A stretch of DNA of 64,000 bases from Macrococcus bovicus (lineage in GTDB: Bacteria; Bacillota; Bacilli; Staphylococcales; Staphylococcaceae), in the NCBI RefSeq assembly GCF_004359575.1, contig NZ_SCWF01000002.1, forward strand, positions 124,001 to 188,000, read 5' to 3'. A program made the translations under genes and the position numbers. The notes under the pieces were generated by a model that saw only the letters and a list, made by a program, of their open reading frames with translations, was not told where the DNA came from and ran no database searches. The stretch's first letter is position 1; every line of letters begins with the position of its first letter. Positions 8,745 to 17,196 of this stretch are shown one piece after another.

Positions 8745-9659
8745 ATGCTGAATGAAAATGTCATCATTCCGATTGATGAGAGCAGGCTAACAGCGAAAGA
8801 TATTAAAGCTGTGATTAAACTCGGACTGGTGCAAGGTAACTTAATCCCGACATTCGTCGGAGGCTGGCTGGCGATTATTCTGACAGGTCAGTCGTTCCTC
8901 GGCAGTATGCCGGAATTGATTGCAATGCTGTTAGGCTCTGTATTAATAATGGGTGGTAGTTGTGCATTAAATAATTTTTACGACCAGGATATTGATGCTC
9001 TGATGCCGAGCAAGATGAACCGGCCGAGCGTGACAGGTAAAATCAGTACCAAGCAGTTGCTGATGCTCAGTCTGATACTGATCGTCATCGGACAGGCGCT
9101 TCTGTTCTCTATTAATATGACAACAGGTATCATTGGTTTTCTTGGCGTGTTCGGTTATGTCATTCTCTATTCTGTATGGTCTAAACGTCATTTAGTGTCA
9201 AATACGATAATAGGGAGTTTTCCGGGTGCAGTTCCACCGCTTATCGGGTGGGCAAGTATCAATCCTGACTTATCTACAACAGCCTGGATGCTGTTTATCA
9301 TCATGTTTGCCTGGCAACCCGCTCATTTTTATGCACTTGCAATCAAGCGTAAGGATGAATACGGTTTAGCTCATATCCCGATGCTGCCGACTGTCAAAGG
9401 CTTCGAACGCACGAGACTGGGCATGCTGCTATGGGTGATGGTCTTGTTGCCGACGCCGTTCTTCATGGCGGAGCTCGGGTCTGTCTTTATGATACTGGCC
9501 ACGTTACTGAATATCGGCTGGCTGCTTCTAGCTCTATCAGGCTTTCGGACCGGTGTCAAGGAAGCGAAATGGGCAATGCAAATGTTTATCTATTCTTTAA
9601 ACTATTTGATGATATTTTTTGTTATGATAGTGGTAGTTACTTTAATTCAAATGATTTAA
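8745..9659 (+). CDS. ctaB: Protoheme IX farnesyltransferase CtaB
   Basis: UbiA-superfamily prenyltransferase that adds farnesyl to heme B to give heme O, the substrate of CtaA. 304 residues with about nine membrane helices. The first Asp-rich motif NNFYDQDIDALMPSKMNRP is near residues 75-93 and the second conserved loop KRKDEYGLAHIPMLP near 200-214. The ATG at 8745 is preferred because AAAGGAGG ends 6 bases upstream; a TTG two codons earlier overlaps that spacing. ctaC begins 31 bases after the stop with no terminator, so the heme and oxidase genes are probably one operon. Confidence 0.96.
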   Translation: MLNENVIIPIDESRLTAKDIKAVIKLGLVQGNLIPTFVGGWLAIILTGQSFLGSMPELIAMLLGSVLIMGGSCALNNFYDQDIDALMPSKMNRPSVTGKISTKQLLMLSLILIVIGQALLFSINMTTGIIGFLGVFGYVILYSVWSKRHLVSNTIIGSFPGAVPPLIGWASINPDLSTTAWMLFIIMFAWQPAHFYALAIKRKDEYGLAHIPMLPTVKGFERTRLGMLLWVMVLLPTPFFMAELGSVFMILATLLNIGWLLLALSGFRTGVKEAKWAMQMFIYSLNYLMIFFVMIVVVTLIQMI

Positions 9660-9690
9660 TTATGAATGAGTGAAAGAGGGGTTATTCTTA

Positions 9691-10755
9691 ATGAACAAAT
9701 TGAAGAACACAAAATTGTTTGGCCTGTTTTTTGTTCTGGCAATGACTTTAGCTGGTTGCGGTAAGCCGTACTTATCAGTACTTCGTCCGGCCGGGGAAGT
9801 GGCACAGGAGCAGTTCAATCTGATGATGCTTGCTGTCTATATCATGATCGGTGTTATTTTAGTCGTTCTCATTATCTTCATCTTAGCTGTGCTTAAGTTC
9901 AGACGCGGTAAAGTCGGCGAAAACTTCATGCCAAAACAAGTAGCAGGTAATCATAAACTTGAAATTATCTGGACAACCATTCCGATTATCTTACTTCTTA
10001 TCTTAGCGATTCCTACTGTGTCTCTGACATTCAAGTTAGCAGATACTAAGGCGATGGATAAAGTGGATGAAAAAGGTAAGAACAAAGAAATGATTGTCAA
10101 CGTTACAGCGAATCAATACTGGTGGGAATTTGAATATCCGAACCAGGAAGTTGTCACTTCACAGGAATTAGTGGTTCCAACGGATACAAAGGTTTATTTC
10201 CGACTTCATTCAGCTGATGTTAAACACTCATTCTGGATTCCGGCTGTCGGCGGTAAAATGGATACAAACGTTGAAAATATCAACAAGTTCTATTTAATCT
10301 TCGATTCTAAGAAAGCGAAAGAAGCAGATAATGTCTTCTATGGTAAATGTGCAGAGTTATGTGGACCTTCACACGCACTGATGGACTTCAAAGTTAAAGC
10401 ATTGGACAAAGCAGACTTCGATACTTGGATCAAAGATATGCAAGGTACTAAAAAAGCAGTAGCAGCAACAAGTGATCAAGCTAAAGAAGGGGAAAAAGTC
10501 TTTAAGCAATCATGTGTCGGCTGTCACGCAGTTACACCAACAGGTAAAGGGGCTAAAGGTCCTAACTTAACGACATTCGGTGAGCGTACACGTATCGCTG
10601 GTGTTTTAGAGCATAATGAAGAGAACCTTAAAAAATGGATCAAAGACCCTGACAGTGTTAAACCAGGTAACAAGATGACAGGTCAGTACAAAGTTTCTGA
10701 CAGCGACATCGATGCACTTGCTGCATACTTAATGGAACGTAAAGTCGAGAACTAA
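9691..10755 (+). CDS. ctaC: Cytochrome caa3 oxidase subunit II with cytochrome c domain
   Basis: Subunit II of an aa3-type heme-copper oxidase; receives electrons and passes them through CuA to subunit I. 354 residues. The N-terminus is a lipoprotein signal with lipobox LAGC (lipid-modified C23), followed by two membrane helices and the cupredoxin domain with the complete CuA ligand set C220, C224, H228, M231 (CAELCGPSHALM). A C-terminal class I cytochrome c domain has CVGCH (C275, C278, H279) and a likely axial Met near 329. The fused cytochrome makes it caa3 type. The ATG at 9691 follows AGAGGGG by 10 bases; an upstream in-frame GTG at 9670 has no ribosome binding site. Confidence 0.97.
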   Translation: MNKLKNTKLFGLFFVLAMTLAGCGKPYLSVLRPAGEVAQEQFNLMMLAVYIMIGVILVVLIIFILAVLKFRRGKVGENFMPKQVAGNHKLEIIWTTIPIILLLILAIPTVSLTFKLADTKAMDKVDEKGKNKEMIVNVTANQYWWEFEYPNQEVVTSQELVVPTDTKVYFRLHSADVKHSFWIPAVGGKMDTNVENINKFYLIFDSKKAKEADNVFYGKCAELCGPSHALMDFKVKALDKADFDTWIKDMQGTKKAVAATSDQAKEGEKVFKQSCVGCHAVTPTGKGAKGPNLTTFGERTRIAGVLEHNEENLKKWIKDPDSVKPGNKMTGQYKVSDSDIDALAAYLMERKVEN

Positions 10756-10777
10756 AGTTTAAAGGGAGGTTACACAA

Positions 10778-12679
10778 TTGTCTACACAAGCTAAAAGAGG
10801 TTTTGGTGCAACAATTAAAGAATATTTAACGACTGTTGACCATAAAAAAATCGCGATTCTTTACTTGATTATGGGTGGTCTGTTCTTCGCAATGGGTGGT
10901 CTCGAAGCGATGTTCATCCGTATCCAGCTCGCTGTACCTGAAAATGATTTCTTATCAGCGGGTCTTTATAATCAAGTACTGACCATGCACGGTACTACGA
11001 TGATTTTCCTGGCAGCGATGCCGCTGTTATTCGCATTTATGAATGCAGTTGTGCCATTACAGATCGGCGCACGTGACGTCGCGTTCCCATTCTTAAACGC
11101 ACTTGGTTTCTGGTTATTCTTCTTCGGAGGAATCTTCCTGAACTTATCATGGATCTTAGGCGGGGCACCTGATGCAGGTTGGACATCTTATGCATCATTA
11201 TCACTTGCTTCAACAGGTCACGGCATTGACTTCTACGCACTTGGACTTCAGATCTCCGGTGCAGGTACATTAATTGCCGGTATCAACTTCCTAGTCACCA
11301 TCATCAATATGCGTGCACCTGGTATGACATACATGCGTATGCCATTAATGACTTGGACAACATTCGTTGCTTCAGCATTAATCGTCTTCGCATTCCCACC
11401 ACTGACTATCGGTTTATTCTTACTCATCTTCGATAGAATGTTCGGTACTGGATTCTTTATCGTCTCTCAAGGTGGTAATACGATCATCTGGGAACATTTA
11501 TTCTGGATCTTCGGTCACCCGGAAGTATATATCTTAGTGTTACCAGCGTTCGGTATCTTCTCTGAAATCATCCCGACATTCTCAAGAAAACGTCTGTTCG
11601 GTTATTCAGCGATGGTATTCGCAACAGTATTAATCGGTTTCTTAGGCTTCATGGTATGGGCTCACCATATGTTCACAGTCGGTCTTGGACCAACAGCGAA
11701 CGCGATCTTCGCGATTGCGACAATGGCGATTGCCGTACCAACAGGTATTAAAATCTTCAACTGGTTACTGACTATCTGGGGTGGTAGTATTGAGTTTACA
11801 ACACCGATGCTTTATTCTTTAGCCTTCATTCCATCATTCGTTATGGGTGGTGTGACAGGGGTTATGCAGGCATCAGCACCAGCTGACTATCAGTACCATG
11901 ATTCTTATTTCATCGTTGCGCATTTCCACTACGTCATCGTCGGCGGGGTTGTCTTCGCATTACTTGCAGCACTTCATTTCTACTGGCCGCTGATGTTCGG
12001 TAAGATCTTAAGTGAAAAATTAGGTAAGATTGCATTCTGGATCTTCTTCTTCGGTTTCCACTTAACATTCTTTATCCAGCATTTCCTTGGTTTAATGGGT
12101 ATGCCGCGTCGTATCGCGACTTACTTACCAGGTCAAGGCTATGACACTTTCAACTTAGTATCTACAATCGGTGCTTTACTCATGGCTGTAGCGGTTATTA
12201 TTACAGTGATCAACGTCATCTTGACGACTGCTAAAGCTCCTAAAGTGGGACGCGATGCATGGGGCGATGGACGTACGCTTGAGTGGTCTTTACCACAGCC
12301 TGTTCCATTCTATAACTTTGCTCAGACGCCACTTGTACGCGGCTTAGATGCATTCTGGTTAGAAAAAACGAAAGGCAATGGCGAAATTTTACCAGCTGAA
12401 TCTTTAGGTGATGTTCATATGCCTAACAATTCAATTCTGCCATTCATCCAATCTTTAGGTTTGTTCGTCGCAGCATTCGGTGCTCTCTACTTTGCAGATG
12501 GTAAAGAATGGGCGATCGATGCCGTGAAAGATTTACCTGTTCAAGCTTGGTCACCATTTGTTCTTGGATTAGGTCTCCTGATTACTGTAGGTGCTATGAT
12601 GGCACGTTCACTGAAAGATGACCATGGTTACCACATCACTAAAGAAGAGTTGATTGAGTACGAAAGAGGTGTGAAATAA
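10778..12679 (+). CDS. ctaD: Cytochrome caa3 oxidase subunit I
   Basis: Catalytic heme-copper subunit that reduces oxygen to water at the heme a3-CuB site and pumps protons. 633 residues, about 14 membrane segments. Conserved motifs: HPEVYILVLP with H247 and Y251 (CuB ligand and cross-linked Tyr of A-type oxidases), AHHMFTVG with the two other CuB histidines, and AHFHYVIVGG with the heme ligands. It starts at TTG (10778), 8 bases after AAAGGGAGGT; no better start is nearby. It overlaps ctaE by one base (TAATG). Confidence 0.97.
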   Translation: MSTQAKRGFGATIKEYLTTVDHKKIAILYLIMGGLFFAMGGLEAMFIRIQLAVPENDFLSAGLYNQVLTMHGTTMIFLAAMPLLFAFMNAVVPLQIGARDVAFPFLNALGFWLFFFGGIFLNLSWILGGAPDAGWTSYASLSLASTGHGIDFYALGLQISGAGTLIAGINFLVTIINMRAPGMTYMRMPLMTWTTFVASALIVFAFPPLTIGLFLLIFDRMFGTGFFIVSQGGNTIIWEHLFWIFGHPEVYILVLPAFGIFSEIIPTFSRKRLFGYSAMVFATVLIGFLGFMVWAHHMFTVGLGPTANAIFAIATMAIAVPTGIKIFNWLLTIWGGSIEFTTPMLYSLAFIPSFVMGGVTGVMQASAPADYQYHDSYFIVAHFHYVIVGGVVFALLAALHFYWPLMFGKILSEKLGKIAFWIFFFGFHLTFFIQHFLGLMGMPRRIATYLPGQGYDTFNLVSTIGALLMAVAVIITVINVILTTAKAPKVGRDAWGDGRTLEWSLPQPVPFYNFAQTPLVRGLDAFWLEKTKGNGEILPAESLGDVHMPNNSILPFIQSLGLFVAAFGALYFADGKEWAIDAVKDLPVQAWSPFVLGLGLLITVGAMMARSLKDDHGYHITKEELIEYERGVK

Positions 12680-13308
12680 TGGCACATGTTGAAGAAAAAA
12701 TGACAGTTGAAAGATGGCCAAGTCACCCTGAGACTGCATCACTTGAAGGTAAAAACAAGTTAACCGGCTTCTGGATTTTCCTGGGCGGTGAGACAGCACT
12801 CTTTGCTTCATTATTTGCAACTTACCTAGCACTTAAAGACCATGTGCCAAGTGAAGAGCACTTAAAAGCAGAACAGTTATTCCATTTACCGCTGGCATTT
12901 GTCATGACGATGTTACTTTTAACATCGTCTCTCACAAGTGTCTATGCAATGTACCACATGAAAAATTATGATTTCAAGAAAATGCTGACTTGGATTGTGG
13001 TCACTATCTTACTTGGCCTGTGTTTCTTGGGGCTTGAGATCTACGAGTTTATAGAGTATGTCCATCAAGGTCATACCTTCCGCTCAAGCGCATTTGGTAG
13101 TGCATTCTACTTCCTGGTAGGGACGCACGGACTTCACGTTTTAATCGGTCTTGGCTGGGCAATCCTGCTTGTCATCCGTAACATGAAGCGTGGATTATCA
13201 GTCTACAATGCAGCGAAGTTCAATACTTTCTCGTTATACTGGCACTTTATTGACGTAGTCTGGGTATTCATCTTTACAGTAGTTTACTTGTTAGGGGTGT
13301 TAGGATAA
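12679..13308 (+). CDS. ctaE: Cytochrome caa3 oxidase subunit III
   Basis: Subunit III of the heme-copper oxidase, a membrane protein that stabilises subunit I and its proton uptake. 209 residues with five membrane segments, the length of the short Bacillus-type subunit III. The family motif GTHGLHVLIGLGWA is near residues 153-166 and the C-terminus has the WHFIDVVWVFIF signature. Its ATG shares the A of the ctaD stop codon, so translation is coupled; ctaF starts one base after its stop. Confidence 0.95.
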   Translation: MAHVEEKMTVERWPSHPETASLEGKNKLTGFWIFLGGETALFASLFATYLALKDHVPSEEHLKAEQLFHLPLAFVMTMLLLTSSLTSVYAMYHMKNYDFKKMLTWIVVTILLGLCFLGLEIYEFIEYVHQGHTFRSSAFGSAFYFLVGTHGLHVLIGLGWAILLVIRNMKRGLSVYNAAKFNTFSLYWHFIDVVWVFIFTVVYLLGVLG

Positions 13309-13309
13309 T

Positions 13310-13729
13310 ATGGCTAAAACGAATGAACATTACGTATCAGAACATGTTAAAGTGAGAGAAGTAGGCGCTGTAGAAACACATGAAGTTCATCAAGCTCACG
13401 CACCACGTTTCAACCGTGCGAGATTTGACTATGATCGCCGTAATCGTACATTAGAGATGAGACAACAGGTGACGACGTTTGCAGTGATGATCTTCCTGAC
13501 ATTCATCGCCTTCGGTATGGTCGCAGCAGGATTAGATAAGGCAGTGGTTTTACCGCTCCTAATCCTGCTGGCATTCGTACAGGTTATTCTGCAGTTCTTC
13601 TACTTCATGCATATGAGTCATGACGGTCACGGTGTAGCGAAGATTTTTATGATATCAGGTATCTTCCTGGCCTTATCGTTTGTTGTGATGGCACTCTACC
13701 TGACTTGGTTAGGTGACCCACTTAAATAA
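13310..13729 (+). CDS. ctaF: Cytochrome caa3 oxidase subunit IV
   Basis: Small subunit IV of the caa3 oxidase, 139 residues. A hydrophilic N-terminal part of about 55 residues, rich in His and Arg, precedes three membrane helices. The VILQFFYFMHMSHDGHG stretch near residues 90-106 is typical of the COX4/CtaF family. It is the last gene before the terminator at 13735, so ctaBCDEF probably ends here. The N-terminal extension is longer than in Bacillus CtaF (about 110 residues). Confidence 0.92.
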   Translation: MAKTNEHYVSEHVKVREVGAVETHEVHQAHAPRFNRARFDYDRRNRTLEMRQQVTTFAVMIFLTFIAFGMVAAGLDKAVVLPLLILLAFVQVILQFFYFMHMSHDGHGVAKIFMISGIFLALSFVVMALYLTWLGDPLK

Positions 13730-13734
13730 TGAAG

Positions 13735-13767
13735 ACACCACTGACGCAGTTCAGTGGTGTTTTTTTT
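13735..13767 (+). terminator. Terminator after ctaF
   Basis: Ten-bp perfect stem (ACACCACTGA / TCAGTGGTGT), 6-nt loop, then a run of eight Ts. It separates the oxidase operon from ctaG. Confidence 0.9.
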
Positions 13768-13857
13768 AAAAAGACATAAAACGTTCGTTATTGTAAGGTC
13801 CGTCCTTTTCCATTGTATTTTATAATTAAACTAAGATTATATTTTTGGAGTGATTAT

Positions 13858-14811
13858 ATGCATAGTCTCAGTTCGGTCTCTATATTTGGTTTCTTTGCGA
13901 ACTGGAGTCCGTTTTATATCGTCACGCTTCTGTTTGTGACGGCTGTCTATTTTTTATCAGTGACCAAGTGGCGGCATGAGATTCCAGGTAACCGACCGTT
14001 GAAAAGAAGAGAAGTCATCCTCTTCATTATCAGCATGATCCTCATCTACATTGTAAAGGGCAGTCCGATTGATTTACTCAGTCACATTATTTTCAGCTTC
14101 CATATGCTGCAGATGGCTGTACTCTATCTGATGATCGTGCCGATGCTGTTCTTTGCGGTACCTAGCTATCTGATTGATTACATCGTTTCACGTCCTTATA
14201 TAAAGCCTGTATTTGATGTGGTGTCGCGTCCTGTCTTTGCCATCATTGTCTTCAACGGACTGTTCAGTATCTACCATCTGCCGGTTGTACTCGACTTCCT
14301 GAAACAGAGTGCGACATTACATTCACTGTTCACGGTCCTGCTCTCTGTCGCTGCATTTAATATGTGGTATCCGGTATTCAATCGCACTGAGCTGCCCCGT
14401 AAACAGCTGACAGGTCTGATGAAGCTTGTTTATATCTTTATGATCGGGGTGCTTCTGACGCCGAGCTGTGGACTGATTATCTTCTCCCAGCACCCGATGT
14501 ACCGCACCTATACTGATCCGAAAGCTTGGCTTGGGGCGATGGCGCTCTGTGTTCCGCAAGGTACGCTGGATAGCGTCATGAGTGCCACTAATATATCTGG
14601 TCCGCAGTACTTCACGAATATGTCGTCACTTGAAGATCAGCAGACGGGTGGCGTCATCATGAAAGTGCTGCAGGAGGTCTTCTTCGGCTTTATGCTGTTC
14701 TATGTCTTCTTTAACTGGCGCTGGTCAGAGGGCAGGAATGAGGAAGAGACGACACAGCGCAGCCTGGAAGCTCGTCAGAGAGAACAAGCTTACTTTAATC
14801 AATTCAGATAG
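13858..14811 (+). CDS. ctaG: Cytochrome c oxidase assembly factor CtaG (caa3 type)
   Basis: Bacillus-type CtaG, a polytopic membrane protein needed to form active caa3 oxidase, probably by helping copper insertion into CuB (family knowledge). 317 residues with about seven membrane segments and conserved HMLQMAVLYL, FNGLFSIYHLP and SQHPMYRTYTDPKAWLG loops. The ATG at 13858 is chosen because TTTGGAGTGA lies 7 bases before it; the frame is open 45 bases further upstream without a ribosome binding site. It is followed after 9 bases by a DUF420 gene. Confidence 0.92.
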   Translation: MHSLSSVSIFGFFANWSPFYIVTLLFVTAVYFLSVTKWRHEIPGNRPLKRREVILFIISMILIYIVKGSPIDLLSHIIFSFHMLQMAVLYLMIVPMLFFAVPSYLIDYIVSRPYIKPVFDVVSRPVFAIIVFNGLFSIYHLPVVLDFLKQSATLHSLFTVLLSVAAFNMWYPVFNRTELPRKQLTGLMKLVYIFMIGVLLTPSCGLIIFSQHPMYRTYTDPKAWLGAMALCVPQGTLDSVMSATNISGPQYFTNMSSLEDQQTGGVIMKVLQEVFFGFMLFYVFFNWRWSEGRNEEETTQRSLEARQREQAYFNQFR

Positions 14812-14820
14812 GAGAATAAC

Positions 14821-15282
14821 ATGAATTTACCGATCTTACCGACTATCAGTACATCCTTTATCGTTATCAGTGCGATCCTTGTCGCTATCGGCTGGTATAA
14901 AGTTGCGAAGAGAGACTTGGAAGGCCATAAGAAAGTGATGCTCGCAGCTGGGGCGAGTGCGCTGACGTTCTTTATCATCTACGTCTCTCGTACCTTATTC
15001 ATCGGCAATACCTCTTTTGGCGGACCGGACAGTATTAAACTGTATTACACGATATTCCTGGTCTTCCATATCACACTCGCTACAACAGGCGGTGTGCTGG
15101 GCCTGATTATGATTGTGTCAGGACTGAAGGACAGATTGAATATCCATAGAAAACTAGGTCCGACGACTTCCATCATCTGGTTTTTTACAGCTATCACCGG
15201 TGTTGCGGTTTATTTACTGCTTTATGTCTTTTATAAGGGCGGCGAGACCACGTCAGTCTTTAAAGCGATTCTTGGCATCTGA
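14821..15282 (+). CDS. DUF420 membrane protein (YozB-like)
   Basis: Membrane protein of 153 residues with four segments. It shows the DUF420 pattern: PTISTSFIVISA at the N-terminus, GHKKVMLAA after the first helix, VFHITLATTGG in the third, and a conserved H in NIHRKLG. The family is regularly found beside heme-copper oxidase assembly genes and is thought to be a heme- or copper-related accessory, but its biochemical role is unknown. It is cotranscribed with ctaG (9-base gap, AGGAG site) and followed by a terminator. Confidence 0.88.
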   Translation: MNLPILPTISTSFIVISAILVAIGWYKVAKRDLEGHKKVMLAAGASALTFFIIYVSRTLFIGNTSFGGPDSIKLYYTIFLVFHITLATTGGVLGLIMIVSGLKDRLNIHRKLGPTTSIIWFFTAITGVAVYLLLYVFYKGGETTSVFKAILGI

Positions 15283-15303
15283 CACTTTGATGCAGCTGAA
15301 AAA

Positions 15304-15337
15304 ACTCTCCAAGCAAATAAGCTTGGAGAGTTTTTTT
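15304..15337 (+). terminator. Terminator after the DUF420 gene
   Basis: Perfect 11-bp stem ACTCTCCAAGC / GCTTGGAGAGT with a 6-nt loop and a seven-T tail. The A-rich left flank lets it also end the convergent hxlR message. Confidence 0.88.
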
Positions 15338-15354
15338 GATTGCTGATATTCTGC

Positions 15355-15714
15355 TCATTTATCCGGGGTCGCCTGTTCTTCCGGCAGCACTTCATCGATA
15401 TAATATCTGCCCCAGTCGTACATGGCGTCTAAGATGGGCATCAGCTTCATCCCTGCGTCAGTGAGCGAGTATTCGACTTTAGGCGGAACGACGGCATAGA
15501 CTTCGCGGTGGACAATCAGATGGCTTTCCAGTTCTCTCAGCTGATTGACCAGCATACGCTGCGTGATTCCCGGCATCAGTGATTTCAGCTCACCAAACCG
15601 TTTCGTTCCTTCCTTGCCCAGATACCATAAAATCAGCATCTTCCATTTACCACCGATAACAGCAAGCGTCAGCTCTTTCTCACAGTTAAATAGTCTATCT
15701 CCTAAGTCAGGCAT
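15355..15714 (-). CDS. hxlR: HxlR-family transcriptional regulator
   Basis: Winged helix-turn-helix regulator of 119 residues with the HxlR/MarR-like signature: C11 in [39 protein letters not shown] as recognition helix region, and the wing [12 protein letters not shown]. In Bacillus HxlR is the formaldehyde-responsive activator of hxlAB, and the single Cys near residue 11 is the position proposed to sense formaldehyde in relatives. It is transcribed divergently from hxlAB, which strongly supports that job here. The start ATG is preceded by AAAGGAAG. Confidence 0.9.
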   Translation of the reverse strand: MPDLGDRLFNCEKELTLAVIGGKWKMLILWYLGKEGTKRFGELKSLMPGITQRMLVNQLRELESHLIVHREVYAVVPPKVEYSLTDAGMKLMPILDAMYDWGRYYIDEVLPEEQATPDK

Positions 15715-15734
15715 ATCTTTCTTCCTTTCTGGTC

Positions 15735-15802
15735 AGTATACTTTTGTACACTATATGTTATTAAAGTGCGTACTTCTTATATCGTATCATAGACGCTATA
15801 AT
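15735..15802 (+). promoter_or_regulatory. hxlAB promoter with two HxlR-like inverted repeats
   Basis: A consensus -10 box TATAAT at 15797-15802 has no good -35, as expected for an activator-dependent promoter. Upstream lie two imperfect inverted repeats, AGTATAC-TTTT-GTACACT (15735-15752) and AAGTGC-GTACTT (15764-15775), with centres 26 bp apart. The left repeat overlaps a minus-strand TATACT that may be the hxlR -10. Binding by HxlR is inferred. Confidence 0.55.
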
Positions 15803-15871
15803 GAGAGAAGAGCTGAGGGTGAGACTTCAGCATAAGTATGACTAGACTGATAAAAGAGGAGCTATATATAG

Positions 15872-16504
15872 ATGAAATTACAATTAGCATTAGACCTTGT
15901 TGATATTCAAGGCGCACTGGAAGTCGTTGAAGAAGTTCAAGACCATATCGACATCGTTGAAATCGGCACGCCTGTCGTGATCAATGAAGGATTAAAAGCA
16001 GTCAAGGCGATCAAGGATGCATTTCCTGCCCTGACTGTTCTGGCAGACCTGAAAATCATGGATGCAGCAGGTTACGAAGTCAGCCAGGCTGCAGCAGCCG
16101 GTGCTGATATCATCACTATTCTGGGTGTCTCGGAAGATGAATCTATCCGCGGTGCAGTAGAAGAAGCCCGAAAACAGGGCAAGGAAATCCTGGTGGATAT
16201 GATCGCGGTTAAAGATATCGCAGCACGTGCAAAAGAACTGGACGAACTCGGTGTCGACTATATCTGTGTTCACACAGGCTATGACCTGCAGGCGCTCGGC
16301 AAAAATTCCTTCGAAGATTTAGCGACGATCAAAAGTGTCGTCAAAAATGCGAAGATAGCTGTCGCAGGCGGCATCAAACTAGAGACACTGCCTGAGGTCA
16401 TCAGCCAGCAGCCTGACTTAGTGATCGTCGGCGGCGGCATCACTTCACAGGAAGATAAAAAAGCGACTGCCCGCGAGATGCACGAATTAGTCAAGCAGGG
16501 ATAG
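15872..16504 (+). CDS. hxlA: 3-hexulose-6-phosphate synthase
   Basis: Aldolase of the ribulose monophosphate pathway that joins formaldehyde to ribulose 5-phosphate. 210 residues, a single TIM barrel of the orotidine-phosphate decarboxylase superfamily. Visible motifs: LALDLVD on strand 1, the metal/phosphate-binding DLKIMD near residues 58-63, DMIAVKD, and the phosphate loop VAGGIK with IVGGGIT near the C-terminus. Distinguished from PyrF, which is present separately in the pyr operon. AAGAGGAGC precedes the ATG. It is the first gene of a two-gene operon with hxlB. Confidence 0.95.
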   Translation: MKLQLALDLVDIQGALEVVEEVQDHIDIVEIGTPVVINEGLKAVKAIKDAFPALTVLADLKIMDAAGYEVSQAAAAGADIITILGVSEDESIRGAVEEARKQGKEILVDMIAVKDIAARAKELDELGVDYICVHTGYDLQALGKNSFEDLATIKSVVKNAKIAVAGGIKLETLPEVISQQPDLVIVGGGITSQEDKKATAREMHELVKQG

Positions 16505-16510
16505 TATCTG

Positions 16511-17068
16511 ATGAAGACGACTGAATATCTGACGGCGATCATCGATGAGCTCATCCAGACAGTTCCTCAGATTTCTGAAGAAGAGACAGCACAACTCGTC
16601 ACAGCCGTACTGGAGGCGGACAAAGTGTTTGTCGCAGGTGCCGGCCGTTCCGGTCTTGCGGGCAAGGCCTTTGTCATGCGCATGATGCATATGGGGATTG
16701 ATGCCTACGTGGTCGGTGAGACAGTGACAGCGAACCTGGAAGCAGGCGACCTGCTGATTGTCGGCTCAGGCTCAGGAGAGACATCTACCCTCGTCCCGGT
16801 CGCTGCTAAAGCGAAGCAGCTCGGCGGTGTAGTCGCTGCTGTCACCATCAATCCGCAGTCGGCTATCGGTCAGCTGGCCGATATAGTTGTACAGCTGCCC
16901 GGCGCTGTCAAAGACCAGGCGAAGAGCGATTACAGCACCATCCAGCCGATGGGCTCACTGTTTGAGCAGACGCTGCTGTTGTTCTATGATGCAGTCATTC
17001 TGAAGTATATGGAGATGCATCAGCTCGATTCCGGCAAGATGTACGGTAAGCATGCGAATCTGGAATAA
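16511..17068 (+). CDS. hxlB: 6-phospho-3-hexuloisomerase
   Basis: Second enzyme of the ribulose monophosphate pathway; isomerises hexulose 6-phosphate to fructose 6-phosphate. 185 residues, one SIS (sugar isomerase) domain with VAGAGRSGLAGKAF near residues 37-50 and GSGSGETST near 83-91. The QPMGSLFEQ segment near 143 is characteristic of PHI proteins. It begins 6 bases after hxlA with a weak ribosome binding site, so it is translated from the same message. A strong terminator follows directly. Confidence 0.94.
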   Translation: MKTTEYLTAIIDELIQTVPQISEEETAQLVTAVLEADKVFVAGAGRSGLAGKAFVMRMMHMGIDAYVVGETVTANLEAGDLLIVGSGSGETSTLVPVAAKAKQLGGVVAAVTINPQSAIGQLADIVVQLPGAVKDQAKSDYSTIQPMGSLFEQTLLLFYDAVILKYMEMHQLDSGKMYGKHANLE

Positions 17069-17071
17069 CCT

Positions 17072-17118
17072 AAGACTGAAGACCTTGATTCCTACTGGAA
17101 TGAGGTCTTCAGTCTTTT
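17072..17118 (+). terminator. Terminator after hxlAB
   Basis: Fourteen-bp stem (AAGACTGAAGACCT / AGGTCTTCAGTCTT) with a 17-nt loop and a T-rich tail (TTTTCTT) begins three bases after the hxlB stop. Confidence 0.85.
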
Positions 17119-17147
17119 CTTGCATGCATACCTTTAGAATAAACAAG

Positions 17148-17184
17148 CAAAAAAAGAAAAACTCAGCACTGGGGTGAGTTTTTC
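17148..17184 (-). terminator. Terminator of the AI-2E family gene
   Basis: On the minus strand GAAAAACTCA / TGAGTTTTTC forms a 10-bp stem with a 9-nt loop and is followed by a run of seven Ts. It lies 13 bases past the stop codon at 17197. Confidence 0.8.
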
Positions 17185-17196
17185 TTCAGTGAAAGC

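Noticed and set aside
15872-16504. Second orotidine-phosphate decarboxylase
   Set aside because: The same superfamily, but motifs and the neighbour hxlB identify a hexulose-phosphate synthase; the true pyrF lies at 60357.
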